From Flavobacterium frigidimaris (GTDB taxonomy: Bacteria; Bacteroidota; Bacteroidia; Flavobacteriales; Flavobacteriaceae), in the NCBI GenBank assembly GCA_900129595.1, contig FQWG01000015.1, positions 62,001-126,000 of the forward strand: a DNA stretch of 64,000 bases, in the 5' to 3' direction. Below are positions 8,547-16,551 of this stretch, in pieces; the stretch's first letter is position 1, and every line of letters starts with the position of its first letter. Made by a program: the position numbers and the translations under genes. The notes beneath the pieces are model-generated. The model was not told the DNA's origin, searched no databases, and saw nothing but the letters and a program-made list of their open reading frames with translations.

Positions 8547-9143
8547 CTACTTCTGACGTTTCTTCAAAACATCAACAACATCATTCAGCTGAAAACCTTT
8601 TGCCTGAAGTAAAATCAAGTAATGAAATAACAAATCAGCGCTTTCGCTTAAGAACAAATCATCGTTATCATCTTTGGCTTCAATAACCACTTCTACTGCT
8701 TCTTCACCAACTTTTTGTGCAATTTTATTGATTCCTTTTTCGAATAACGAAGCCACATAACTTTTCTCAGAATCGGCATTCTCTCTTCTGGTTTTGATAG
8801 TATTTTCTAATTGAGAAATAAAACCGTAGTTTTCCTTGTTTTCTTCCTGCCAGCATGTGTCAGCACCAGTGTGACATGTTGGTCCCACAGGTTTTGCCTG
8901 AATTAGAAGTGTATCGCCATCGCAATCATTTTTAATATCAACAAGATTCAAAAAATTACCACTCTCCTCGCCTTTTGTCCAAAGTCTTTGTTTGGATCGG
9001 CTGAAAAAAGTTACTTTTTGTGTTTCTAGTGTTTTTTGAAGCGATTCTTCGTTCATATATCCCAACATCAGAACATTTTTTGTTTCTGAATCCTGAATAA
9101 TTGCCGGAATCAATCCGTGTGCGCTTTTTATATCTATGTCCAT
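8547..9143 (-). CDS. hisIE: Bifunctional phosphoribosyl-AMP cyclohydrolase / phosphoribosyl-ATP pyrophosphatase
   Basis: It catalyses steps 2 and 3 of histidine synthesis. The HisI half (residues 1 to about 110) has the metal-binding set WTKGEESGNFL, IKNDCDGDTLL and GPTCHTGADTCW. The HisE half (about 110-198) has the MazG-like helices with LFEKGINKIAQKVGEEAVEV and ADLLFHYLILL. The 198-residue length is normal for the fusion. It is the last gene of the his operon, 134 bases after hisF; that spacer is a repeat. Confidence 0.97.
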   Translation of the reverse strand: MDIDIKSAHGLIPAIIQDSETKNVLMLGYMNEESLQKTLETQKVTFFSRSKQRLWTKGEESGNFLNLVDIKNDCDGDTLLIQAKPVGPTCHTGADTCWQEENKENYGFISQLENTIKTRRENADSEKSYVASLFEKGINKIAQKVGEEAVEVVIEAKDDNDDLFLSESADLLFHYLILLQAKGFQLNDVVDVLKKRQK

Positions 9144-9276
9144 ATTTGTTTTAGATTTTAGAGTTCAGATTTTAGATTTTTTTGCACTCTGTATGTTTTT
9201 ATTTTAGATTTTTAAATTAATATTTTGATTAATTATTGATATTGCAATTGGAATTTGAAATTTAAATATGATTTTT
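9144..9276. repeat. his-operon spacer repeat (hisF/hisIE), family 1
   Basis: The spacer contains GTTCAGATTTTAGATTT, ATATTTTGATT and ATTGCAATTGGAATTT in this order. The hisH/hisA spacer at 10856-10945 contains the same three blocks in the same order. The two spacers are therefore diverged copies of one element. No gene is seen. Confidence 0.65.
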
Positions 9277-10032
9277 CTACAATCTTACTTCAATATCGTT
9301 ATTTCTCAATTCTTCTTTCAACTTTTTTATTTCAATTTCTTTAAAGTGAAAAACACTCGCAGCCAAAGCAGCATCTGCTTTACCTACTTTAAAAGAATCT
9401 ACAAAATGCTGAATATTTCCCGCACCTCCGGAAGCTATTATCGGAATATTTATCAATTGGGACAATTTAGCTAAAGCTTCATTTGCGAAACCATTTTTAG
9501 TTCCGTCATTGTCCATTGAGGTAAATAGAATTTCTCCGGCGCCACGTTCTGCGACTTCAACAGCCCAGTCGAATAAATTCAGTTCCGTTGGTACTTTTCC
9601 ACCAACCAAATGCACGATCCATTGTCCGTTAATTTGTTTGGCATCGATTGCAACAACAACGCATTGACTTCCGAATTTTTGAGCCAAATCATTGATCAAC
9701 TGCGGATTTTTTACTGCTGACGAATTGATCGAAACTTTATCTGCACCATTATTCAACAGAATTTCAACATCTTCCACAGATGAAATCCCGCCCCCAACAG
9801 TAAACGGAATGTTGATTTTCTCTGCCACACTTCGCACCATATTGACCAACGTTTTACGACGTTCTTCCGTAGCCGAAATATCAAGAAAAACCAATTCATC
9901 CGCACCTTCTGCCGAGTAAATTTCTGCCAGTTCAACCGGATCACCTGCATCACGCAAGTCAACAAAATTAACACCTTTTACGGTTCTTCCGTTTTTAATA
10001 TCCAAACAGGGTATGATTCTTTTTGCAAGCAT
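9277..10032 (-). CDS. hisF: Imidazole glycerol phosphate synthase, cyclase subunit
   Basis: The TIM-barrel subunit that uses ammonia from HisH to make imidazole glycerol phosphate and AICAR. Both catalytic aspartates are visible: the first in IPCLDIKNGRTVKG at the N-terminus and the second in VVAIDAKQING. The phosphate loops GGG and ASGGAGN are present. I place the start at 10032 (MLAKRIIPCLD), as in nearly all HisF proteins; an in-frame ATG at 10062 would add ten residues (MRIFVKQLIE) that overlap the repeat upstream. Length from 10032 is 251 residues, normal for the family. It follows hisA in the operon. Confidence 0.96.
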   Translation of the reverse strand: MLAKRIIPCLDIKNGRTVKGVNFVDLRDAGDPVELAEIYSAEGADELVFLDISATEERRKTLVNMVRSVAEKINIPFTVGGGISSVEDVEILLNNGADKVSINSSAVKNPQLINDLAQKFGSQCVVVAIDAKQINGQWIVHLVGGKVPTELNLFDWAVEVAERGAGEILFTSMDNDGTKNGFANEALAKLSQLINIPIIASGGAGNIQHFVDSFKVGKADAALAASVFHFKEIEIKKLKEELRNNDIEVRL

Positions 10033-10046
10033 TTCTATTAGTTGTT

Positions 10047-10129
10047 TCACAAAGATTCGCAAAGATTCTCAGAGCTACGCAAAATTTTGTGAATCTTTGC
10101 GTTTAACTTTGTGCATCTTTGCGAAATTT
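10047..10129. repeat. his-operon spacer repeat (hisA/hisF), family 2
   Basis: A nested inverted repeat: GCAAAGATTC (10059-10068) pairs with GAATCTTTGC (10091-10100), and outer arms TTTCACAAAGATTCGC and CTTTGTGCATCTTTGCGAAA match. A relative of the same family lies at 51004-51055. Confidence 0.7.
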
Positions 10130-10855
10130 CTATTTATTTAAAATATAGTTTTCTAATTGTTTCAAAGTAATTCTTCCTTCGTAAATCGCTTTCCCAATGA
10201 TTGTACCTTCACAGCCTAATTCAGCTAATTTAGGCAATTCGTCAAAAGTCGAAATTCCACCGGAAGCGATGAGCTTTATGCCATTAGCTTCAGCTAATAT
10301 TTTTTTATACAAATCAAAACTAGGGCCTTCAAGCATTCCGTCTTTTGCAATATCGGTACAAATAACATACTGAATTCCTTTTGTCTGATATTGTTGGATA
10401 AACGGTATCAAATCTTCATCTGAATCTTCTAACCAGCCGGAAATAGCCACTTTTTCATCCTTAGCGTCAGCACCCAGAATAATCTTTTCTGAACCGTACT
10501 CTGATATCCATTTTTCAAAAATTGCTCTGTTTTTCACCGCAATACTTCCGCCTGTAATCTGACTTGCACCGCTTTCGAAAGCTACTCTCAGATCATCATC
10601 TGATTTTAAACCGCCTCCAAAATCAATCTGCAGACTTGTTTGTGTTGCAATTTGTTCCAGGATTTTATAATTGACAATTTTACTAGATTTTGCACCATCT
10701 AAATCTACTAAATGCAAATATTCGATTCCGTGTGCCTCGAATGATTTCGCTACTTCAAGTGGATTTTCATTGTAAATTATTTTAGTATCATAATCCCCTT
10801 TTGACAAGCGAACACATTTTCCGTCGATGATATCTATAGCTGGTATTATTCTCAT
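10130..10855 (-). CDS. hisA: ProFAR isomerase (phosphoribosylformimino-AICAR ribotide isomerase)
   Basis: It carries out the Amadori-type isomerisation in step 4 of histidine synthesis. It is a 241-residue TIM barrel related to HisF. The two catalytic aspartates are in IPAIDIIDGKCVRL (Asp8) and ILGADAKDEKVAISGW, and phosphate-binding loops appear as FGGGLKS and ASGGIST. It lies between hisH and hisF, which is the usual H-A-F order. Confidence 0.97.
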   Translation of the reverse strand: MRIIPAIDIIDGKCVRLSKGDYDTKIIYNENPLEVAKSFEAHGIEYLHLVDLDGAKSSKIVNYKILEQIATQTSLQIDFGGGLKSDDDLRVAFESGASQITGGSIAVKNRAIFEKWISEYGSEKIILGADAKDEKVAISGWLEDSDEDLIPFIQQYQTKGIQYVICTDIAKDGMLEGPSFDLYKKILAEANGIKLIASGGISTFDELPKLAELGCEGTIIGKAIYEGRITLKQLENYILNK

Positions 10856-10945
10856 GCTTTTACTATTTTAAAGTTCAGATTTTAGATTTCTTAAAACTGA
10901 TATTTTGATTGAAATTGATTTTTGATATGTTATTGCATTTGGAAT
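10856..10945. repeat. his-operon spacer repeat (hisH/hisA), family 1
   Basis: A second copy of the element in 9144-9276, with GTTCAGATTTTAGATTT, ATATTTTGATTG and ATTGCATTTGGAATTT in the same order. No gene is seen. Confidence 0.65.
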
Positions 10946-11539
10946 TTAAATATTCGAATTTAATTTAAGAAAGTTATCTAAAATCTTCTCCCCAACAGCC
11001 CCACTTTTCTCAGGATGAAACTGTGTTCCATAAAAATTATCCTGCTTCAATGCTGATGCATATTCTAGCTCATAATTTGTTGTAGCAATGGCTTCAGCAC
11101 AATTTGGAACATAAAAACTATGCACCAAATACATGAATTCATTATCCGGAATTCCTTTAAACAAATCTGATTTTAAATCATAAATCTGATTCCATCCCAT
11201 TTGCGGTACTTTTACTTTTGGAGTGAATTTAATCACATCTGTATCAAAAATCCCTAAACCTTTCGTATTTCCTTCCTGTGACGAGTTACACATTAACTGC
11301 ATTCCAAGGCAAATACCCAAAACCGGCTGCTTCAAATTTGGAATCAAACTGTCCAATCCGCTTTCTTTTAGCTTTTTCATCGCAGAACTGGCTTCGCCAA
11401 CTCCAGGAAAAATCACTTTGTCAGCTGCCTGAATTTCTTCCGGATTATTACTTAAAACAGCTTTAAAACCAAGCCTTTCAATAGCAAACATAATGCTCTG
11501 AATATTTCCCGCCCCGTAATTTATTATTACTATTTTCAT
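10946..11539 (-). CDS. hisH: Imidazole glycerol phosphate synthase, glutamine amidotransferase subunit
   Basis: A class I glutaminase that feeds ammonia to HisF. The nucleophile cysteine is in PVLGICLGMQLM, and the His-Glu pair of the triad is in YGTQFHPEKSG. The oxyanion-strand motif FPGVGEASSAM is present. The length of 197 residues is normal. Confidence 0.97.
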   Translation of the reverse strand: MKIVIINYGAGNIQSIMFAIERLGFKAVLSNNPEEIQAADKVIFPGVGEASSAMKKLKESGLDSLIPNLKQPVLGICLGMQLMCNSSQEGNTKGLGIFDTDVIKFTPKVKVPQMGWNQIYDLKSDLFKGIPDNEFMYLVHSFYVPNCAEAIATTNYELEYASALKQDNFYGTQFHPEKSGAVGEKILDNFLKLNSNI

Positions 11540-11608
11540 TAAAAAAACTTTAAGCTTTAAGCTCTAAGCTTTAGGCCCAATACCTATTGCTTATAGCTTA
11601 ATGCGTTT
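11540..11608. repeat. his-operon spacer repeat (hisB/hisH), family 3
   Basis: The spacer is built of TTAAGCTTTAAGCTCTAAGCTTTAGGC followed by inverted pieces (GCTTATAGCTTAATGCG). The hisG/hisD spacer at 15278-15383 is made of the same pieces. Confidence 0.6.
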
Positions 11609-12745
11609 CTACAACATTCCCTTCGTCGAAGGCAAAATCATTTTCTCTGTATCTCTTTTTACTGCCACTTTTATAGCTTTTGCAAAAGCTTTGAAAATCG
11701 CTTCAATTTTGTGGTGTTCGTTTGTTCCTTCGGCTTTGATGTTGATATTAGCTTTTGCACCGTCAGAGAACGATTTAAAGAAATGGTAAAACATTTCTGT
11801 TGGCATTTTGCCTACCATTTCTCGTTTGAATTCAGTTTCCCAAACCAGCCAGTTTCTTCCTCCGAAATCAATAGCAACCTGCGCTAAACAATCATCCATT
11901 GGCAAACAGAAACCGTAACGTTCTATTCCTAATTTGTTTCCTAATGCTTTGGCAAAAACTTCACCTAAAGCAATTGCAGTATCTTCAATTGTGTGGTGTT
12001 CGTCGACTTCAAGGTCGCCTTTTACCAAAATTTCCAAATCCATCTGCCCGTGACGCGCAATCTGATCTAACATATGATCAAAAAAAGCAATTCCCGTTTC
12101 GATTTTACTCTTTCCGGTTCCGTCAAGGTTTAAATCAATAAAGATATCCGTTTCATTGGTTTTACGGGTAATTGAAGCGGAACGTGCCTCCAGTTTCAAA
12201 AACTCGTAAATTTCCTTCCAGCTCATGGTTTGAAGAATAATAGTTTCGTCTAATTCTTCGCGTTTCGATGAGATTTCATTACTTCCAATCCCATCATTAT
12301 CATTGATAAAAATCGCTTTTGCGCCCAGATTCTTAGCCAGTTCAATATCTGTCAAACGATCTCCCAAAACGAAAGAATTAGCCAGATCATACTCCGGATT
12401 ATCAATATATTTGGTCAGCATTCCGGTTCTCGGCTTACGTGTTGGCGCATTGTCTTCAGGAAATGACCTGTCGATAAAAATATCATCAAACAAAACACCT
12501 TCATTTTCAAAAGCTTTTAAAATGAAATTTTGCGTTGGCCAAAACGTATCTTCCGGAAAACTATCGGTTCCTAATCCGTCCTGATTGGTCACCATAGCCA
12601 ATTCGTAATCTAATTCATTGGCAATTTTAGCCAAATATTGAAAAGCTTTTGGGTAAAACTCTACTTTCTCCAAAGCATCTAACTGATAATTTTCAGGTTC
12701 TAACACAATCGTTCCGTCACGATCGATAAAAAGTACTTTTTTCAT
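11609..12745 (-). CDS. hisB: Bifunctional histidinol-phosphatase / imidazoleglycerol-phosphate dehydratase
   Basis: Residues 1 to about 165 are a HAD-family histidinol-phosphatase with the nucleophile motif FIDRDGT (Asp8 and Asp10), the motif TNQDGLGT and the acidic motif LGDRLTDIELA. From about 190 to 378 it is the dehydratase, with metal-binding FFDHMLDQIARHG, DEHHTIEDTAIALGE, and DGAKANINIKAEGTNEHHKIEAIFKAFA. The E. coli enzyme has a zinc-binding Cys/His loop before the RKP motif. Here the corresponding stretch (about residues 91-105) is DRSFPEDNAPTRKP with no Cys or His. The fusion is typical of Bacteroidota and gammaproteobacteria. Confidence 0.96.
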   Translation of the reverse strand: MKKVLFIDRDGTIVLEPENYQLDALEKVEFYPKAFQYLAKIANELDYELAMVTNQDGLGTDSFPEDTFWPTQNFILKAFENEGVLFDDIFIDRSFPEDNAPTRKPRTGMLTKYIDNPEYDLANSFVLGDRLTDIELAKNLGAKAIFINDNDGIGSNEISSKREELDETIILQTMSWKEIYEFLKLEARSASITRKTNETDIFIDLNLDGTGKSKIETGIAFFDHMLDQIARHGQMDLEILVKGDLEVDEHHTIEDTAIALGEVFAKALGNKLGIERYGFCLPMDDCLAQVAIDFGGRNWLVWETEFKREMVGKMPTEMFYHFFKSFSDGAKANINIKAEGTNEHHKIEAIFKAFAKAIKVAVKRDTEKMILPSTKGML

Positions 12746-12854
12746 ATTTTATTTTTTAAGAATAAAGAAGATAGAGAAAAGAGAATAGACTTTTCATTCT
12801 ATTTCTAAAGTTCTTACATCCTTTTCTTTATTCTTTATTCTTATTCTGTTTTTT
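12746..12854. repeat. his-operon spacer repeat (hisC/hisB), family 4
   Basis: Pur/pyr-biased inverted repeat: AGAATAAAGAAGATAGAGAA and AGAGAATAGACTT on one side, TTTTCTTTATTCTTTATTCT on the other. The hisD/hisC spacer (13902-13993) has the same layout and shares AGAGAATAGACTT and CTTTTCTTTATTCT. Confidence 0.65.
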
Positions 12855-13901
12855 CTATTTCAATAACTTCAATTCTCTAATTAAAACTGCATTTTCCTCT
12901 GGGATTCCAATCGTAAAACGAAGGCAGTTTTCGCATAAAGGCTGCGTTGTTCTGTTGCGAATTACAATTCCTTTTGCTATTAATTCATCGTATCTTTTAT
13001 TCGCATTATCTACTTTTACCAAGACAAAATTAGCTTCTGTTGGATATACTTTTTCAACAAAACTAACTTCCAGTAAAACTTTAAGTAACTCTTCTCTTTG
13101 CTCAATAATAGAGCTTATTTCCTGTTTTATTTTTTCTGAATCGTTTAAACGAACAATTGCTCTTTGCTGCGTTAATTCATTTACATTATACGGAGGTTTA
13201 ATTTTATTCAAAACAGAAATCACAGCTTCTGAAGCATAACAAATCCCCAAACGAATTCCTGCCAGGCCATATGCTTTTGAAAGCGTTTGTGTAATTACTA
13301 AATTTGGATATTCATCAATTTCTGTCAACCAGCTTTCTCTGTCCGAAAAGTCGATATAAGCTTCATCAATTACCACCAAACCTTTAAAATTCTGAAGCAA
13401 TTTCACTACACTTTCATCTGAAAAAGAATTTCCGGTTGGGTTGTTTGGCGAGCATAAAAAGATAATTTTAGTATTATCATCAACAGCATCTAAAATCTTT
13501 TCTACTTGTGGCTGAAAATCTGCCGAAAGCAAAACTTCTCTGTTTTCAACAGCATTAATATTCGCCAAAACACTGTACATTCCGTATGTTGGCGGCAATG
13601 AAATAATATTGTCAGTTTTCGGTTCACAGAAAGCCCTAAAAAGTAAATCTAATACTTCATCACTTCCGTTTCCTAATAAAATCTGACTAGACTTTACATT
13701 ATTATTTTTAGCCAGAATTGCTTTAACTGAATTCTGCTGTGGATCAGGATAACGATTTACTCCATTTTGAAATGGATTTTCATTCGCGTCCAAAAAAATC
13801 ATTTTGGCAGTATCAAAATCTTCAAACTCATCTCTGGCAGATGAATAAGGCTTTAATATTTTCACGTTTTCACGTGTTATGTTGTTTATATTGAATTCCA
13901 T
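12855..13901 (-). CDS. hisC: Histidinol-phosphate aminotransferase
   Basis: A fold-type I PLP enzyme that transaminates imidazole acetol phosphate. Visible motifs: the substrate/PLP loop LLGNGSDEVLDLLFRAF, the CSPNNPTGN stretch, the PLP-phosphate/ring region VVIDEAYIDFS, and the PLP lysine in TQTLSKAYGLAGIRLG. The C-terminal RNRTTQPLCENCLRFTIG carries the carboxylate-binding arginine. Length of 348 residues is normal. Confidence 0.97.
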   Translation of the reverse strand: MEFNINNITRENVKILKPYSSARDEFEDFDTAKMIFLDANENPFQNGVNRYPDPQQNSVKAILAKNNNVKSSQILLGNGSDEVLDLLFRAFCEPKTDNIISLPPTYGMYSVLANINAVENREVLLSADFQPQVEKILDAVDDNTKIIFLCSPNNPTGNSFSDESVVKLLQNFKGLVVIDEAYIDFSDRESWLTEIDEYPNLVITQTLSKAYGLAGIRLGICYASEAVISVLNKIKPPYNVNELTQQRAIVRLNDSEKIKQEISSIIEQREELLKVLLEVSFVEKVYPTEANFVLVKVDNANKRYDELIAKGIVIRNRTTQPLCENCLRFTIGIPEENAVLIRELKLLK

Positions 13902-13993
13902 TATCGTAATTTTTAAGAAGAGTATAGAAAATAGAGAATAGACTTAATTCTATATTCTTTAATCTCTTTTCTTTATTCTATGTTCTATTTCCT
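13902..13993. repeat. his-operon spacer repeat (hisD/hisC), family 4
   Basis: A second copy of the element at 12746-12854: TTTTTAAGAAGAGTATAGAA and AGAGAATAGACTTAATTCTAT, followed by the inverted CTTTTCTTTATTCTATGTTC. No gene is seen. Confidence 0.65.
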
Positions 13994-15277
13994 TTACTCT
14001 AAACTAGCCAATCTCAACGTTACAGCATTTTTATGCGCTTGCAAACCTTCGGCTTCAGCCATAATTTCAATCGCCTTTCCTATGTTTTGAATTCCTTTTT
14101 CTGAAATTTTCTGGAAGGTCATCGATTTCATAAAACTATCTAAATTCACTCCGCTGTAATTCTTCGCGTATCCGTTTGTTGGCAATGTGTGATTGGTTCC
14201 TGAAGCATAATCCCCCGCACTTTCCGGAGTATAATTTCCAATAAAAACTGAACCTGCGTTTAAGACTCCATTGCAATAAAAATCATCAAATTCTGAACAG
14301 ATAATAAAATGCTCCGGTCCGTATTCATTGATTAAATCTAATGCAATCTGATCATTTTTAACGTAAATCAATTTCGAATTTTCAATGGCCTTTTTGGCGA
14401 TTTCTTTTCTTGGAAGTTCTTCAATCTGACTTTGAACCTCTTTTTCGACAGCATCTATCAATTTTTTCGAAGTCGAAACCAAAATTACCTGACTGTCTGT
14501 TCCGTGTTCTGCCTGCGACAACAAATCAGAAGCGACAAATGCCGGAACAGCTGTATCGTCAGCCACAACTAACAATTCTGAAGGTCCTGCAGGCATATCA
14601 ATGGCTACTCCAAACTGAGTTGCCAATTGTTTTGCTACAGTTACAAACTGATTTCCGGGTCCAAAAATTTTATATACTTTAGGAATAGATTTGGTACCAA
14701 ATGTCATTCCTGCAATCGCCTGAATACCGCCTACTTTTAAAATCTTAGTAACACCGCATAAATGAGCTGCATATAAAATCGCAGGATTTATTTTTCCCGT
14801 TTTATCCGGTGGTGAACATAAAACGATTTCCTTGCAGCCTGCAATTTCAGCAGGAACAGCCAACATCAAAACCGTTGAAAATAACGGTGCAGTTCCGCCC
14901 GGAATATACAATCCGATTTTCTGAATAGGTCTTTTCTCCTGCCAGCAATTTACTCCTTCGGTAGTTTCTATTGAGATTCTTTCGGTTTTCTGAGCCGTAT
15001 GAAACTTTAATATATTGCCTTTCGCCAATTGAATCGCTTCTTTTAATTCTGTAGAAATAGAACTAACTGCTTCCTGAATTTCTTCTGGCGAAACTTCATA
15101 ATTCTCTAAAGCAATCCCGTCAAAAATTGAAGTGTATTTTGCTACAGCTTCGTCTCCTTTTTTCTGAACTTCTTTGAAGATCTCTTTAACAGTAACTTCA
15201 ATATCATCAATCGTTTTGGTAGGTCTTTTTAATATTTCTGACCAGGTATCTGGTTTTGGATTGTCTATTTTATTCAT
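13994..15277 (-). CDS. hisD: Histidinol dehydrogenase
   Basis: A zinc-dependent four-electron NAD oxidoreductase catalysing the last two steps of histidine synthesis. Family motifs include GLYIPGGTAPLFSTVLM, IFGPGNQFVTVAK, DMPAGPSELLVVAD, the zinc/active-site region SQAEHGTDSQV, and EYGPEHFIICS. The 427-residue length is typical. It follows hisG in the operon. Confidence 0.97.
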   Translation of the reverse strand: MNKIDNPKPDTWSEILKRPTKTIDDIEVTVKEIFKEVQKKGDEAVAKYTSIFDGIALENYEVSPEEIQEAVSSISTELKEAIQLAKGNILKFHTAQKTERISIETTEGVNCWQEKRPIQKIGLYIPGGTAPLFSTVLMLAVPAEIAGCKEIVLCSPPDKTGKINPAILYAAHLCGVTKILKVGGIQAIAGMTFGTKSIPKVYKIFGPGNQFVTVAKQLATQFGVAIDMPAGPSELLVVADDTAVPAFVASDLLSQAEHGTDSQVILVSTSKKLIDAVEKEVQSQIEELPRKEIAKKAIENSKLIYVKNDQIALDLINEYGPEHFIICSEFDDFYCNGVLNAGSVFIGNYTPESAGDYASGTNHTLPTNGYAKNYSGVNLDSFMKSMTFQKISEKGIQNIGKAIEIMAEAEGLQAHKNAVTLRLASLE

Positions 15278-15383
15278 TGTTTTTTTGCTTTAAGCTATAG
15301 GCATTACGCCATTAGCTTTATTAACTTTGTGTTTTTTTTTAGCATAAAGCTTAAAGCTTACTGCCTAAAGCGCGCAAAGCGCA
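15278..15383. repeat. his-operon spacer repeat (hisG/hisD), family 3
   Basis: Contains GCTTTAAGCTATAGGCATTACGCC facing AGCATAAAGCTTAAAGCTTACTGCC, an imperfect palindrome related to 11540-11608. No gene is seen. Confidence 0.6.
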
Positions 15384-16241
15384 TTAAAGAACCATTTTCT
15401 CAATTGGACAAACTAAAATCCCTTCGGCTCCGGCTTCTTTTAATTTATCGATTACATCCCAAAAAGTGTCTTTATCAATTACTGAGTGTACACTGCTCCA
15501 TCCTTCCTGAGCCAATGGCAAAACTGTTAAGCTTCGTAAAACCGGCAAAATTTTACCAATTTCATCAATCTTATCATTTGGGACGTTCATCAGGATGTAT
15601 TTTGAATTTCTGGCCCTTAAAACAGATTGTATCCTGAATTTTAAAGTATCGATGTGTTTTTGAATTTCCGGAGAAACTTTTGGTGACACTGCCAAGACAG
15701 CTTCACTTTTAAGAATTACTTCTACTTCTCTTAAATTATTTTTGAATAATGTGCTTCCGCTTGAAACAATATCTACAATAGCATCGGCAAGACCAATGTT
15801 TGGAGCAATTTCTACAGAACCTGAAATTTGGTGAATATCAACTGTTAATCCAAAAGAACTAAAGTATTCCTTTACTGTATTTGGATAAGAAGTAGCAACT
15901 CTTAAACCTGCCAGATCCTGAATAGAATTGTATTCGAATGTTTTAGGAACAGCAACAGAAACCTTGCATTTTGAAAATCCAAGTTTTTGAATTACCTCAA
16001 TATGTTTTCCTTTTTCTACTAGTAGATTATCTCCAACAATAGCAAGATCTACAACTCCGTCTATTAAATATTGTGGAATATCTGAATTTCTCAGGTATAA
16101 AACTTCTAAAGGAAAATTTGAAGCTTCAGCTTTTAACTGATCGTTTCCGTTGTTGATCGAAATACCGCAATCTTTTAGAATTTGAATGCTGTCTTCGTTT
16201 AAACGACCTGATTTTTGAATTGCAATTTTTAACGTACTCAT
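15384..16241 (-). CDS. hisG: ATP phosphoribosyltransferase, long form
   Basis: The first enzyme of histidine synthesis and the normal point of feedback control. Residues 1 to about 200 form the two-lobed catalytic domain: AIQKSGRLNEDS, the region VDLAIVGDNLLVE, and the phosphate/PRPP loop IVDIVSSGSTLFKNNL. The remaining 80 residues are the ACT-like HisG_C domain (IPKVLRSLTVLPLAQEGW-type region and EAGAEGILVCPIEKMVL end), so it is the long, histidine-sensitive form that does not need HisZ. It is the first structural gene, after a histidine leader peptide and attenuator. Confidence 0.97.
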   Translation of the reverse strand: MSTLKIAIQKSGRLNEDSIQILKDCGISINNGNDQLKAEASNFPLEVLYLRNSDIPQYLIDGVVDLAIVGDNLLVEKGKHIEVIQKLGFSKCKVSVAVPKTFEYNSIQDLAGLRVATSYPNTVKEYFSSFGLTVDIHQISGSVEIAPNIGLADAIVDIVSSGSTLFKNNLREVEVILKSEAVLAVSPKVSPEIQKHIDTLKFRIQSVLRARNSKYILMNVPNDKIDEIGKILPVLRSLTVLPLAQEGWSSVHSVIDKDTFWDVIDKLKEAGAEGILVCPIEKMVL

Positions 16242-16291
16242 TTTTTTTTAGTTTTCTTGGATTAATAGTTTGAGTACAAAGAATTGGAATT

Positions 16292-16324
16292 AAAAAACCC
16301 GTTTGATGTACTCAAACGGGTTTT
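16292..16324 (-). terminator. Attenuator terminator of the his operon
   Basis: A perfect 13-bp stem (16294-16306 with 16312-16324) with a 5-nt loop, followed on the minus strand by six U residues. It begins 28 bases after the stop of the His-rich leader peptide and lies about 50 bases before the hisG ATG, the expected place for a transcription attenuator. Confidence 0.9.
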
Positions 16325-16351
16325 AAAATATGATGATTTACATGCATATCA

Positions 16352-16411
16352 TTAACACATCGCTTGAGAGCAATAATGAAAATGATGGTGATGTAATTGA
16401 ATAGAAATCAT
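16352..16411 (-). CDS. hisL: Histidine leader peptide (19 aa, HHHHFH)
   Basis: The frame from ATG at 16411 to TAA at 16352-16354 encodes MISIQLHHHHFHYCSQAMC. Five of 19 residues are His, four of them in a row. It has a consensus promoter upstream and a strong terminator downstream, so it is a leader peptide that senses charged tRNA-His. Only the position and codon run are seen directly; the stalling mechanism is inferred from the enterobacterial model. The peptide itself has no similarity to enterobacterial HisL beyond the His run. Confidence 0.92.
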   Translation of the reverse strand: MISIQLHHHHFHYCSQAMC

Positions 16412-16446
16412 GACTTGGTTTATTTTATAATCCTTTGATTCGTTTG

Positions 16447-16478
16447 CAAATATACTAGTTAATTTCATAAAAAAGCAA
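16447..16478 (-). promoter_or_regulatory. his operon promoter (TTG-N21-TATATTTG)
   Basis: On the minus strand TTG (16478-16476) and TATATTTG (16454-16447) are separated by 21 bp, a full match to the Bacteroidota sigma-A type consensus. The start of transcription should be near 16440, about 30 bases before the hisL ATG. Confidence 0.8.
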
Positions 16479-16551
16479 TTTTTAATTTAACTTAACGATA
16501 GTTTATTGTTAAAAAAAAGCCGTGGTACTATTTTTATTCATTTTTTTCAAT

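Noticed and set aside
9753..9974. Minus-strand open frame overlapping hisF (73 codons)
   Set aside because: It is in another frame of hisF, which has all catalytic motifs. The overlapping frame has no family pattern.
10033..10062. Upstream ATG for HisF
   Set aside because: It adds ten residues that are encoded within the intergenic repeat; the conserved HisF start is MLAKRIIPCLD.
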